A DNA stretch of 64,000 nucleotides from Vagococcus vulneris (GCF_003950515.1 NZ_NGJS01000009.1:39875-103874); one strand, 5' to 3'; counted from the stretch's first letter, positions 38,016 through 46,814 are shown. A program made the numbers and translations. The notes: generated by a model from the letters alone, not told the origin.

Positions 38016-39038
38016 TTATTGTACGATCATTTCTTTTGTTTCTCTGGCTACAATTTCACCAATATCAGCTGATTTTATGTCTAATTTATTTAATTCTGTC
38101 GTCAATTTTTCAGCATATTGTGCTGGTACACTAACCAACAATCCCCCCGAAGTCTGTGGATCAAAAAGAAGCTCTTCAATCGCAAAGTCGTTTTGTTTAA
38201 AATCAACAAACGGTGTTAAGTAATTACGATTTCTTTGTCCTCCAGCGGTCAAAATAAATTCCTTCGCTCCTTGGTATGCGGCTGTTATGTAAGGCAGCCT
38301 GTCACTATGAATCACTGCAGAATATTCATCATGAAGCATCTCATGAAGATGGCCTAACAAGCCAAATCCTGTCACATCTGTACAGCTATTTATCGGATAT
38401 GACCGAATAATCTCCATTGCGTATTTATTAAGCGTCTCCATATTATAAACCGCTTCATCAAAAGCAGACTGATCAATTTCACCCACACTATAACCGGTCG
38501 TAATAATTCCAACGCCTAAAGGTTTGGTTAAAATCAAATGGTCCCCAATCTGTCCCGCGTTGTTCATTAAAATATCATCAGGATGCGCCAAACCTGTTAC
38601 AGATAAGCCATATTTTACAGAATGATCGTGAATTGAATGTCCACCGGCTAAAATCCCACCGGCTTCTATGACTTTTTCTGCACCGCCGCGTAAAATTTCT
38701 TTTAAAATATTTAAATCTTTTTCTTCAGGAAAAGCGACAATATTCAAAGCAGATAGCACTGTACCACCCATTGCATAAACATCGCTTAAGGCATTCGTTG
38801 CCGCAATTTTTCCAAATAAATAGGGATCATTTACCATTGTCGGAAAAAAATCGAGTGTTTGAATCATCACTTGTTCATCATTTAACTTAATAATCGCTGC
38901 ATCGTCTGTTGACTCAAACCCAACAAGGAGTCTGTCATCATGCCTTTTAGGCAAATCTTTCAGCAAACTACCTAAATCTCCTGGTCCGATTTTGGCATTA
39001 CAACCACCACAAACAATTAATTGTTCAATCTCTGACAT
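38016..39038 (-). CDS. selD: Selenide, water dikinase (selenophosphate synthetase)
   Basis: About 340 residues. SelD makes selenophosphate from selenide and ATP. The N-terminal active site reads CGGCNAKIGPGDL, with cysteine and not selenocysteine at the catalytic position and the essential Lys three residues after the second Cys. Further motifs: TLDFFPTMVNDPYLFGKIAATNALSDVYAMGG, GGHSIHD, TDVTGFGLLGHL and DPQTSGGLLVSV. The third in-frame ATG (39036-39038) has GGAG nine bases before it. It is the first gene of the sel operon, behind a terminator. Confidence 0.96.
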   Translation of the reverse strand: MSEIEQLIVCGGCNAKIGPGDLGSLLKDLPKRHDDRLLVGFESTDDAAIIKLNDEQVMIQTLDFFPTMVNDPYLFGKIAATNALSDVYAMGGTVLSALNIVAFPEEKDLNILKEILRGGAEKVIEAGGILAGGHSIHDHSVKYGLSVTGLAHPDDILMNNAGQIGDHLILTKPLGVGIITTGYSVGEIDQSAFDEAVYNMETLNKYAMEIIRSYPINSCTDVTGFGLLGHLHEMLHDEYSAVIHSDRLPYITAAYQGAKEFILTAGGQRNRNYLTPFVDFKQNDFAIEELLFDPQTSGGLLVSVPAQYAEKLTTELNKLDIKSADIGEIVARETKEMIVQ

Positions 39039-39116
39039 TTTATCCATCTCCATTTTCTATTAAAATCAATAGATAACTATCAAACACCTTATCTACTAAT
39101 GTTACTAGAAAAGTAA

Positions 39117-39157
39117 AAAGTTCGAAAGCAAAAAATAGAGCCTTACTTTCGAACTTT
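39117..39157 (-). terminator. Terminator between the prd and sel operons
   Basis: A perfect 12-base-pair stem AAAGTTCGAAAG / CTTTCGAACTTT with a 17-base loop, followed by TTTTTAC on the minus strand, lies directly after the permease gene. Confidence 0.85.
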
Positions 39158-39167
39158 ATATTATGTT

Positions 39168-40046
39168 CTATACAGCATTTAAACTTTTTTTACTCTTAAT
39201 GATATAAGTAATCCCTGTATAAACGATAACAATTATGATAAGCCAAGTCAAAAAATTAAGGTTTAAATTGGTTACAAATTTAACAGCAATAATAATACCT
39301 ATAATACCACCTATTGTGATACCAATCGTTGCTTTACGTGAGTAATCGCCTGTTTTTATAAACTCAGCACTTGCAACTGGCATTAAACCAGCACAAGAGG
39401 CCATCATAATCGGAAATGCAACTAATGGGCTCAAACCTAACATATAGACCATTGCCATACATGGAGCATATAAACCAACACCTATTGTCATCAATGCACC
39501 AAAAATGAAATTACCGACAATACCTACGATTAGTTTCCAACCTGTTAAAGCAGTAGCTGTGTTACCAGCACCTAATAAATCAAGCAGACCTAATTGTTTT
39601 AACCCCATTAATACAGCAGTCACTATTAAAGCGATACCGATAAAATATTGCACTTTTTTTTCTGGCAATTTGGTAACAGTTTTAGACCCAATCCAAGATC
39701 CTAAAATCGCTGCAACAACTAATGAAAACAAGGTTAGCGGCGCTACTTTAACAACTGTAATAAAAATAAAAGCTTCTACCATTACTGGAATAGTATGAGC
39801 CACATTTAGAGTACCTGGCAATAACTTGTCATCATCCAAATATTTAGTTGCATTAAGTGCCAGCGTTGTTGGAGCAAAGCTACCAATACCTAATGTATCT
39901 AAAAAATCTGTAACTAATCCAATAATTCCTGCCAGCCAAATTCTCCCTGGACCTAAATCATTTTTATGCGCAATTAAATCTTTTAACAAAAAGAATACAT
40001 AATATAATAATAAAATACCTAATAAACCTAATAAAGTTGCTACCAT
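39168..40046 (-). CDS. TSUP (TauE/SafE) family permease, last gene of the prd operon
   Basis: A 292-residue membrane protein with about eight hydrophobic helices (first ATLLGLLGILLLYYVFFLL, last FLTWLIIIVIVYTGITYII) and the family features FLDTLGIGSF near residue 50 and the paired GVGLYAPCMAMVYMLGLSPL repeat. TSUP proteins move sulfur-containing or organic anions such as sulfite and sulfoacetate. It follows prdF by 12 bases and precedes the operon terminator. Export of the product 5-aminovalerate or uptake of a sulfur or selenium compound are both possible; the substrate is not evident. Confidence 0.85.
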   Translation of the reverse strand: MVATLLGLLGILLLYYVFFLLKDLIAHKNDLGPGRIWLAGIIGLVTDFLDTLGIGSFAPTTLALNATKYLDDDKLLPGTLNVAHTIPVMVEAFIFITVVKVAPLTLFSLVVAAILGSWIGSKTVTKLPEKKVQYFIGIALIVTAVLMGLKQLGLLDLLGAGNTATALTGWKLIVGIVGNFIFGALMTIGVGLYAPCMAMVYMLGLSPLVAFPIMMASCAGLMPVASAEFIKTGDYSRKATIGITIGGIIGIIIAVKFVTNLNLNFLTWLIIIVIVYTGITYIIKSKKSLNAV

Positions 40047-40058
40047 GCCACATTCCTC

Positions 40059-41075
40059 CTATCCCAGCACAAAGCCGTCTTTCAATGGATCTGTAGGATC
40101 AATTAAAAATGTATTAAATCCATTTATGTATGCTGAACCAGAGATACGAGGTATGATAGCTTTATAGCCTCCAACCTCAGTTTCTTTAACAATTTCACCA
40201 CCGAACATTGTTCCTAAAATACTTTCATAAACAAAAGTGTCACCAACATTCATTTGGCCTTTTGCATATAATGTTGCTAATTTAGCACTTGTCCCAGTAC
40301 CACATGGTGAACGGTCAACTTGTCCATCACCAAAAATAACTACATTTTGATACGTAGCCTTTGGGTTTTTTGCGGGTCCATAAATTTCAACTAGATCCAC
40401 AGTTTTAATATGTTCCAGTGTTGGATGTTGAATTTCAATCTGTTCATTGACTGCATCTCTGATTTTGATACCAATTTCTGATAGTTTTGTTGCATTTTCA
40501 GGTTCAATAGCAATACCTAAATCTGCTGCAGGTACCAATGCAAAGAAACTACCACCAAATGAAATATCTACCGTTACTTCACCAAAATCTGGAACTTGAA
40601 TTTTTACGCCTTCTTTATATAAAAATGACTCAACATTCTCAAAGGCAACTGATTCCACACAAAAATCTTCTCTTAATTTTACAACACCATTCACCAATCC
40701 TGCAGGTGTATCTTGTTTCACAGCAACTTCTCTTTGGCCAGGTTCAACATCTACCCAACCTGTTTCAACAGCAGCAGTCATTGCTGCAATTGTGTTATGG
40801 CCACACATATTTAAATAACCACCAGCATCCATAAAAATAATGCCATAATCCGCCTCATCGTGAACGGGTTCACAAATAAACGCACCAAACATTTCATTAT
40901 GGCCCCTTGGTTCATGCATAATTTCAGTTCGTAAGTAATCTCTTTTAGTAGCTAGAAGCTCTTTTTTTTCTGCCATTGTTTTTCCTGGAAATTTAGTCAC
41001 TCCGCCGATAACAAGACGAGCTGCTTCTCCAGCTGTATGTGTATCAATTGCTACCATTACTTTTGATGCTTTCAT
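40059..41075 (-). CDS. prdF: Proline racemase
   Basis: A 338-residue cofactor-free racemase that converts L-proline into D-proline, the substrate of the reductase. Both catalytic cysteines are present: MCGHNTIAA at about residue 90 and DRSPCGTGTSAKLA at about 255. The N-terminus IDTHTAGEAARLVIGG and the region FGAFICEP are typical. It is co-transcribed with prdE (14 bases apart) and supplies D-proline from free L-proline or peptides. Hydroxyproline epimerases have similar motifs, but the operon context points to proline. Confidence 0.94.
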   Translation of the reverse strand: MKASKVMVAIDTHTAGEAARLVIGGVTKFPGKTMAEKKELLATKRDYLRTEIMHEPRGHNEMFGAFICEPVHDEADYGIIFMDAGGYLNMCGHNTIAAMTAAVETGWVDVEPGQREVAVKQDTPAGLVNGVVKLREDFCVESVAFENVESFLYKEGVKIQVPDFGEVTVDISFGGSFFALVPAADLGIAIEPENATKLSEIGIKIRDAVNEQIEIQHPTLEHIKTVDLVEIYGPAKNPKATYQNVVIFGDGQVDRSPCGTGTSAKLATLYAKGQMNVGDTFVYESILGTMFGGEIVKETEVGGYKAIIPRISGSAYINGFNTFLIDPTDPLKDGFVLG

Positions 41076-41089
41076 GTTAGTTACGCCTC

Positions 41090-41566
41090 CTAAGTATATT
41101 TTCTATCCTTCTGCATTTTAAGTTTGATTGACGCAAGGGCCTTTTTAGCATCAAGTTGATCAATGGTGTTTTCACCGACAACTTCTGTTTCGATGCCTGC
41201 TACAGACTTGTTAAAATCAAGAACAAACTCGGTATATTCGTTTTCTACAACAAACTTTGCTTGTTTCCCGATAAATTTTAACCCAATGACACTTATATCT
41301 CGACTGCCTATTTCTTGCAGTGTATTGACAAAATCAACATCTGAATTTCCCCATCCATCTGCTGAAACAATTGCCCCTTGGCAACTCATACTTTTTAACC
41401 ATGTTGCTGTACGATTTCCTACAAAGTATTTCATCTTATTACTTTGTGGCGTCCCCACAACAATAATGCCTAAAAAATTTATATCTGGATCTTGTGATAA
41501 TAAATCCACTAATGGATCTCTAAAATGATGTAATGACGTTTCTTTTGTTGACGGTCCTATTCCCAT
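41090..41566 (-). CDS. prdE: PrdE, D-proline reductase operon protein (similar to the C-terminal subunit of PrdA)
   Basis: A 158-residue protein beginning MGIGPSTKETSLHHFRDPLVD. It aligns by eye with the part of PrdA that starts at its processed cysteine (CIGPASKETSRHYWREPLVQ), and continues with IIVVGTPQSNKMKYFVGNRT versus VLFVGSPQANSEKYYVSKRL. It has no cysteine at its start, so it cannot carry the pyruvoyl group made from PrdA. Its exact role in the reductase is unknown. It is in the same frame as prdD, separated by one UGA and seven codons. An AAAGCGGG site stands eight bases upstream. Confidence 0.88.
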   Translation of the reverse strand: MGIGPSTKETSLHHFRDPLVDLLSQDPDINFLGIIVVGTPQSNKMKYFVGNRTATWLKSMSCQGAIVSADGWGNSDVDFVNTLQEIGSRDISVIGLKFIGKQAKFVVENEYTEFVLDFNKSVAGIETEVVGENTIDQLDAKKALASIKLKMQKDRKYT

Positions 41567-41587
41567 AATATTTACCCGCTTTCCAAA

Positions 41588-42325
41588 TCAAACCATAGCT
41601 CTAATTGCGCCATCGCGATATTCATTTGCCGTTAAAATAATGGGAACATTGGCCATATCAATAATCGATGTTCCCCCTGAAAAACCGCTCGGCTCATTAG
41701 GAAATAATAAATTATCATACATTGCACCTTGTCCAGCTACTTGTTTAACCAATGCAACGTTAGGTTTATTTAAATTAACGTGTTCCTTATACTCGTGAAT
41801 TTCCGTAGCGAGTCGGCCATCAATCATTTTTAAAGGATTTCTAATACATTGAATGTATTCATCTGTTACTTCAAACATTTTTAAACATATATCACGTGTA
41901 AATGATACATCAGGTCTAGCCAATAAATCTATATGAATAATATAATCATCTTCACATGGCGTACCAGTTCGATTTAATTTAAGATGCTCCCTCAACATTC
42001 CTTCAGATGATCCGAATTCATGCATTTGTTCTCCATCTTTAATAGCCCCTGTCATCACAATGTAGACTCCCGTTAGTGTATGGGTAATGCCATCACCTAA
42101 TTCTCCTAAAACTTTAGTAGAAATTGGTATAACATCCATAATCGTATTTGTTACTACATCATGCTTTCCAGGAGGAAGTAAGTCTACTGTCATCGACTCA
42201 ATTTCTTCATATTTAGGAGTAAATTCCGACCGTATAGTTAAACGGTCGGAGTTTATCATGTAATGTTCTCCTAAATTAACTTGTGCCATGTGAAAAACTT
42301 TTATTTTCAAGTTTTTCTCACTCAC
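41588..42325 (-). CDS. prdD: PrdD, D-proline reductase operon protein (similar to the N-terminal subunit of PrdA)
   Basis: A 245-residue protein resembling the middle of PrdA: MDVIPISTKVLGELGDGITHTLTGVYIVMTGA versus MDVQPIATKVEGDLGHGITRIIDGVIMVVTG, then FGSSEG, and VAGQGAMYDNLLFPNEPSG. It ends RDGAIRAMV, where PrdA has LDGGIHALT just before its cleavage cysteine. The stop is UGA and the next gene, prdE, is in the same frame. PrdD is found in D-proline reductase operons of clostridia, but its function is not settled. Confidence 0.88.
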   Translation of the reverse strand: MSEKNLKIKVFHMAQVNLGEHYMINSDRLTIRSEFTPKYEEIESMTVDLLPPGKHDVVTNTIMDVIPISTKVLGELGDGITHTLTGVYIVMTGAIKDGEQMHEFGSSEGMLREHLKLNRTGTPCEDDYIIHIDLLARPDVSFTRDICLKMFEVTDEYIQCIRNPLKMIDGRLATEIHEYKEHVNLNKPNVALVKQVAGQGAMYDNLLFPNEPSGFSGGTSIIDMANVPIILTANEYRDGAIRAMV

Positions 42326-42344
42326 TGTACTAACCTACTTTCCT

Positions 42345-43070
42345 TTACACGTGTGCAATATACTCATAAGGTAAACTAACAATTTTTCCTGGTGTTTCGA
42401 TTTCAACTAACTCTTTTAATGTATCTTTTAAAATATGTGTTTGCATTTCAATGTTATGAGGTTCCCCAGCATTAGCTCCCATTGGTACTAACGGTGCTAC
42501 AGCTCTAGGTGAACCGTTTTGACGCACTACTGGAGGTAATGCGGCGATTAAAATAGTAGGAATACCAGCTTCCTCAATTGCTCTCTGCACGATCACGGCA
42601 GTTCTATGGCAAGTCCCTCAACCAGCGGTTAGGATAACGGCATCTACATCTTCATTAATTAATTTTTGTGCTATCTCTGGGCCAGTTACATCATGGAAAG
42701 CATCTTGGTCTCCGCCGCCTCCCATAAATCCGAAGTGCATTGGTGCGCATTCTCCAATGAATCCTTGTTCTGCTAATTCATGCAGACGGTCAATTGGAAA
42801 CATACAGTTAACATCACGGTTGACATCTGCGTTATCATAACCTCCGTGAGATACCATTAATTCATCAGTAGGTGTATCGTTAGGAATTTCACGATAACTT
42901 GTATCCCCCGCTAAATTAAAACGTTCATCACTTTTCAAGTGAACACCTGCAGCTGTTGCTAAAGCGACGCGCATCTCTTTTAAGTCTTTCTTAACAGGTG
43001 TAAAGATTGATTTTGGTGTAATTGGTACATAAATTTCTGATTGTAATCCTTCAAAAACTGTCAAGCTCAT
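42345..43070 (-). CDS. prdB: D-proline reductase selenoprotein subunit PrdB (Sec at in-frame UGA)
   Basis: A 241-residue selenoprotein. Reading continues through the UGA at 42618-42620 as residue 151, in the motif VILTAG-Sec-GTCHRTAVIVQRA; without read-through the two open halves would be 150 and 83 residues. This is the catalytic selenocysteine of D-proline reductase, which reduces D-proline to 5-aminovalerate together with the pyruvoyl subunit from PrdA. A nested hairpin starts five bases after the UGA (see SECIS entry). It follows the small accessory gene by two bases. The end at 42345 precedes prdD by 19 bases. Confidence 0.95.
42578..42620 (-). promoter_or_regulatory. Candidate bacterial SECIS element of prdB
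   Basis: After the UGA and five bases the RNA reads UUGC ... CUGC-9-base loop-GCAG ... GCAA, giving two stacked 4-base-pair helices with a small internal loop (42578-42581 with 42609-42612; 42585-42588 with 42598-42601). The position just 3' of UGA is where bacterial SelB needs its hairpin. Confidence 0.65.
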
Positions 43071-43072
43071 CT

Positions 43073-43369
43073 TTAGTTCTCCTCTCCGTTTTTTATCATC
43101 ATTTCTTTTTGACGTTTTTGATGCTCCTGAATGGCGTTAACGTAGTGTTCATTCGCTTCTTCATCTAACACTTCCGGATATGACATCATAAAACCAACTT
43201 CTTGGCCGATTTTTAAATTATATTCCGAAATGAGCATTCTTCTAGGGATCTTAAGTTGACCTAGACGTCCTTTAATATCTATAGTTACACTGGCATCAGT
43301 AATATCTACTAAAATTCCCTCGAACAATCTCTCAGTAGACACATATTTAAGCTTATCTATTCCATTCAT
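43073..43369 (-). CDS. Small conserved protein of the D-proline reductase operon (CBO2463/CBO2479-like)
   Basis: A 98-residue protein between prdA and prdB. It shows a beta-rich core (YVSTERLFEGILVDITDASVTIDIKGRLGQLKIPRRMLI) like an S1/RNA-binding or small barrel fold, then a helix with NAIQEHQKRQKEMM. Clostridial prd operons carry a similar small gene at the same place, annotated as a CBO2463/CBO2479-domain protein; this is from memory. Two bases separate it from prdB, so it is surely co-expressed. Chaperone, regulator or subunit roles are all open. Confidence 0.75.
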   Translation of the reverse strand: MNGIDKLKYVSTERLFEGILVDITDASVTIDIKGRLGQLKIPRRMLISEYNLKIGQEVGFMMSYPEVLDEEANEHYVNAIQEHQKRQKEMMIKNGEEN

Positions 43370-43391
43370 TTCATCAAATCCTCAAATTATA

Positions 43392-45290
43392 TTAGTTTTC
43401 CTTTTCGTAAATCTCTTCACGTTTTTTACTCTTAGGTAAAACTTGTTCATTTTCAACTAAATCAATTTTTTGACCAGTTGTTTTTTCGATGATTTCGATA
43501 TTGTTTTGTTTAACATTAGGATTCCATTTACGTTCGGCTTTTTTAATTGTTCCGCCGCCCATAAGTGTTTTCAACATTGCTAAATCACGAATTGCATCTT
43601 CTTTACATAATGTATTGTTTGACAAGATTTCATTTTCAATACCTTGTTTTGATTTATTATTATCAACCATTGCAACCATTTCTTTATTGCCGACAACTAA
43701 CGCACCTTGAACAGCACAATATGAATCACCGACAACATGGATACCACGTTTACCGACTTCTTCAATATGTGACGCAAAGTCAATATGGTTATTACCAAAA
43801 CCTTCTGTAGTTACAATAGCTCCATCAATACCCATTGCTTCAACCGTCATACCTAAACGTTTTGATACATAGTATTTTTCAGAATTTGCTTGTGGTGAAC
43901 CGACAAATAGTACACCGACCAAATCGATTTCTTCATCGTTCATAGCTTCTTGAACTAATGGTTCACGCCAATAGTGACGAGATGTTTCCTTAGAAGCTGG
44001 TCCAATACATGTTAATGCATGAATACCACCATCTAATACTTCTGTTGGCGCTAACATAATAGGTAAGTTACCTAGGTCAACATTTGGTTTTGCTCCTAAA
44101 GTGCCCACTGGTTCTACTGGCATTATCAAGTTATCATGCATTGCTCCTTGGCCCATGATTTCTTTAATAATTAATACTTTTTTCTTGCCAGGTCGACGAT
44201 ATTGCACAATTTCACTTTCACTTGAAACCAATGACGCATCAGCGACTTTTAAAGCTTCTCTGATTTCTTGCGTAATATAATCAGAGGCTTTATGTGCTGC
44301 TAATGGTCCAGGGCGTTCCATATTGGCACCAGCTTTAATTGTTACTTGTGTTTTAATAAAGATTTCACCTTTGTCCGGCGCTCCAGGACGTCCCCACATA
44401 ATATTGCGGTCTAATTCACCTTCTGAAGAACCAAACTCACCTATTTGGACACCATTAGCGTCAGTACCTGTAACAACCATAATCACACCATCGATAATAC
44501 GTGTAATACCATGACCTAAATCACCTTCAACTTTTGTAGCGATTGGTTGAACGTCCATGATTGTTTCACTGTATTCATGATAACGATCTGGTGTAATAAT
44601 TTCGATTTTCATGTCTTCGACCAAGTCTTCAATAGCTGTTGCTTCTGCACATAGATCTTCTGGAGTACGAATAATTAATGTTGTACCGTCAATTTTAGTT
44701 TCTTCGCCAAATACTACTTCTTTAATGGTAAAATGGTCTCTTTCAACTTTACGCATCATAATTGCTTCTGCTTCTTGAGTCGGAGCAGCTGTATTATCAG
44801 ATGTATCTGCTGTTTCAGAAATAGTTGTTACTTTTTCTGTTGCAGGAGCGGCTTGACCAGCAGCTACCATGATAGGTAACTCTAAATCAATTCCTTTTCC
44901 TTCTGAAATATGAATTTTAATTGTTTGGCCAGATGAAGCTGACATAGGCGCAGTTGTTGCTAACGGTGCTGTTTCTATTGTATCGTCTGTTAGTACTTCT
45001 GCCTCTACTCCATCTACTGTCACATCATCTTCGACTACATTGGCTCCTTCCACTAAATTCGGTGTAATAGCGTGTAATGCATCGGTTGTTTCTAATAATT
45101 TTGCACCCAATACTTCTGCAATTGTTAAACAATTTTCTGGAATTTCTAATAAACCTGAGTCTTCTAAGTCAGCAAATATTGCTGGATCTTCAAGATTACT
45201 TGGTTCAATAATGATATTTGCTTCTGCACGGCAACATAATACCGCTGGATCTTTTGCATGTTCTTTTGCGCTTTCTACAGTTATAGACAT
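43392..45290 (-). CDS. prdA: D-proline reductase proprotein PrdA
   Basis: A 632-residue proprotein. In clostridia PrdA is cleaved before an internal cysteine that becomes the pyruvoyl group of the small subunit. The matching site here is ALTCIGPASKETSRHYW, with Cys at residue 428; it would give chains of about 427 and 205 residues. The N-terminal domain (1-90) is followed by an Ala/Thr/Pro-rich linker (about 100-180), then the core with FGEETKIDG, VVTGTDANGVQIGEFGSSEG and MGQGAMHDNLIMPVEP. AGGAGGG precedes the ATG. It follows prdC by 33 bases. Confidence 0.95.
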   Translation of the reverse strand: MSITVESAKEHAKDPAVLCCRAEANIIIEPSNLEDPAIFADLEDSGLLEIPENCLTIAEVLGAKLLETTDALHAITPNLVEGANVVEDDVTVDGVEAEVLTDDTIETAPLATTAPMSASSGQTIKIHISEGKGIDLELPIMVAAGQAAPATEKVTTISETADTSDNTAAPTQEAEAIMMRKVERDHFTIKEVVFGEETKIDGTTLIIRTPEDLCAEATAIEDLVEDMKIEIITPDRYHEYSETIMDVQPIATKVEGDLGHGITRIIDGVIMVVTGTDANGVQIGEFGSSEGELDRNIMWGRPGAPDKGEIFIKTQVTIKAGANMERPGPLAAHKASDYITQEIREALKVADASLVSSESEIVQYRRPGKKKVLIIKEIMGQGAMHDNLIMPVEPVGTLGAKPNVDLGNLPIMLAPTEVLDGGIHALTCIGPASKETSRHYWREPLVQEAMNDEEIDLVGVLFVGSPQANSEKYYVSKRLGMTVEAMGIDGAIVTTEGFGNNHIDFASHIEEVGKRGIHVVGDSYCAVQGALVVGNKEMVAMVDNNKSKQGIENEILSNNTLCKEDAIRDLAMLKTLMGGGTIKKAERKWNPNVKQNNIEIIEKTTGQKIDLVENEQVLPKSKKREEIYEKEN

Positions 45291-45323
45291 TCGATAAACC
45301 CTCCTATTTAAATTAGCATTTAA

Positions 45324-46613
45324 TTATTTATTACTAGGTAGTCTACGATATAGTTTGTGTCCAACCGCGCGCAAAACATGATCCGTATGATGATAAACTG
45401 GAACTCCTAACCTAGGAGCAACACCTAAAACGGTGTTCGTTCAATCCGAACACGTTCCAGTAAGAACTACTTCTGCACCTTGTTTTTTCAGCTTCATCAC
45501 TGTCTCTGCTTGTCCTGGGCAAACCCCTGGCTTCGCACATCTATATCTTCCATTAACTTCTACCATACGTTTACAACGTTCTGCAGCAACAACTTCGGCA
45601 CCCATATTATTAGCAATTTCAGTTAATCGCTCTTCCGAGCCACCACATTCACATATCAAGATACCGACTTTTCGTTGTTCTTGAGGAAACGGCATAGCAA
45701 CTAAGACTCCACCAGTTGTTTTTGTAACCGGCGATGATTCTTCACCATGTCTTCCAGTCATTGGCCCGCCGATAACAATTTCACCATGTGGCTCAATATA
45801 ACCACCAACTGCATCAATTAGGCCCTTAACAGGAGTCCCAATGGGAACATTTTCAAAGATATGAGAATCATCTTTCACACGTCCTGATACAGTAACATCC
45901 TTATCGATAAATGGCTTGCGATCTTCAATAGCCTCAACCATATGTTTAAGTGTTTCAACATTAGATACTACGGCTCCTACTTCTATCGGTAATTGACCTG
46001 GTTCTAAAACAACCCCTAGTAATTCACGAATAATGGCACGTTCATCACCAGCTGGATAAATATTTGGTAAACGAAATACTTCGATTGTGGGTTCATTTTT
46101 AGTTGCTTTTAACAACTCAATGACTGCTTGACGATTCTTATCCTTTACTGCGATATATCCTTTTGACGATTTAGTCATTTCCATAGCATATTTAACACCT
46201 CGGATAAGTTGTGCTGATGCTGTTTTCAATTGTTCTACATTATGCAATAATAATGCTTCACATTCGACACCATTAGCAATAAATACTCCGTTAGTATTAT
46301 CAACGTTTAATTTAACATGCGTTGGAAAACCTGCACCACCAGCACCGACAATCCCAGCAGATTTAACTAATTCTAGTTTATCCTCTGAGTTTGGAATTGG
46401 TTCATAACTTACATCTTGAACTTCATCAGCCGAAATAGCGATTTCATTATCAGTAACAGTTGTCACTGTACCGGTTACACTGGCATGGATATTTGCACCT
46501 AAACCAGTGGGTTCAGCGATTAACTGACCACGTGTTACTAAATCATCTTTAGCTACGATTGCTTTACATGGCGCACCAACGTGTTGCTTTAATGGAATAT
46601 AAAAGACTGTCAT
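45324..46613 (-). CDS. prdC: PrdC, RnfC-like electron-transfer selenoprotein of D-proline reductase
   Basis: About 429 residues if the UGA at 45441-45443 is read as selenocysteine (residue 391). The frame then continues for 38 residues, GTCSD-Sec-TNTVLGVAPRLGVPVYHH, to TAA at 45324. The N-terminal part resembles RnfC (GIVGAGGAGFPTHVKLN near residue 90, NGVECEALLLHN); the C-terminal part has CECGG, CKRM, RCAKPGVCPG cysteines. PrdC is thought to pass electrons from NADH to the reductase. I start at the ATG 46611-46613 behind AGGAGG. It opens the operon. Confidence 0.92.
45404..45443 (-). promoter_or_regulatory. Candidate bacterial SECIS element of prdC
   Basis: Three bases after the UGA a 6-base-pair helix AACACC / GGUGUU closes a GUUUUA loop; one base later a second hairpin CUCCU-AGGUU-AGGAG follows. 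The loop starts with GU, as bacterial SECIS loops often do. Confidence 0.65.
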
Positions 46614-46734
46614 TATTTTCACCTCCTACTGTGATTTTTTGAGCATTTGAAGGTATTACAAACCTCACAAATATAATAACACAGACAAAATTAAATTTTA
46701 CACAAATTAGTTTTTTTTTATATTTAATCTAATA

Positions 46735-46814
46735 AATATACCGTTTTCATAATGAATTTTACAATATTTTTTGTTCACTACTGTGCAAATGGTTCATTTC
46801 ACAATGTTTGTGAA
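46735..46814 (-). promoter_or_regulatory. prd operon promoter region with overlapping dyads
   Basis: Candidate promoter TTGTAA-18 bases-TATATT at 46735-46764 on the minus strand, leaving a leader of about 110 bases to prdC. Upstream of it, 46798-46814 is a perfect palindrome TTCACAATGTTTGTGAA (7-base arms, 3-base centre), and 46782-46803 forms a second, overlapping TGTG...CACA dyad. Half-sites TTGTGA/TCACAA recall operators of the Crp/Fnr family. No sigma-54 promoter of the TGGCAC-N5-TTGC type was found. Confidence 0.5.

Noticed and set aside
38016..39053. Selenocysteine in SelD itself
   Set aside because: The catalytic position is encoded by a cysteine codon and the frame has no internal UGA.
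43489..45297. Several plus-strand frames over prdA
   Set aside because: They are shadows of the strongly biased prdA coding sequence and lack start signals.
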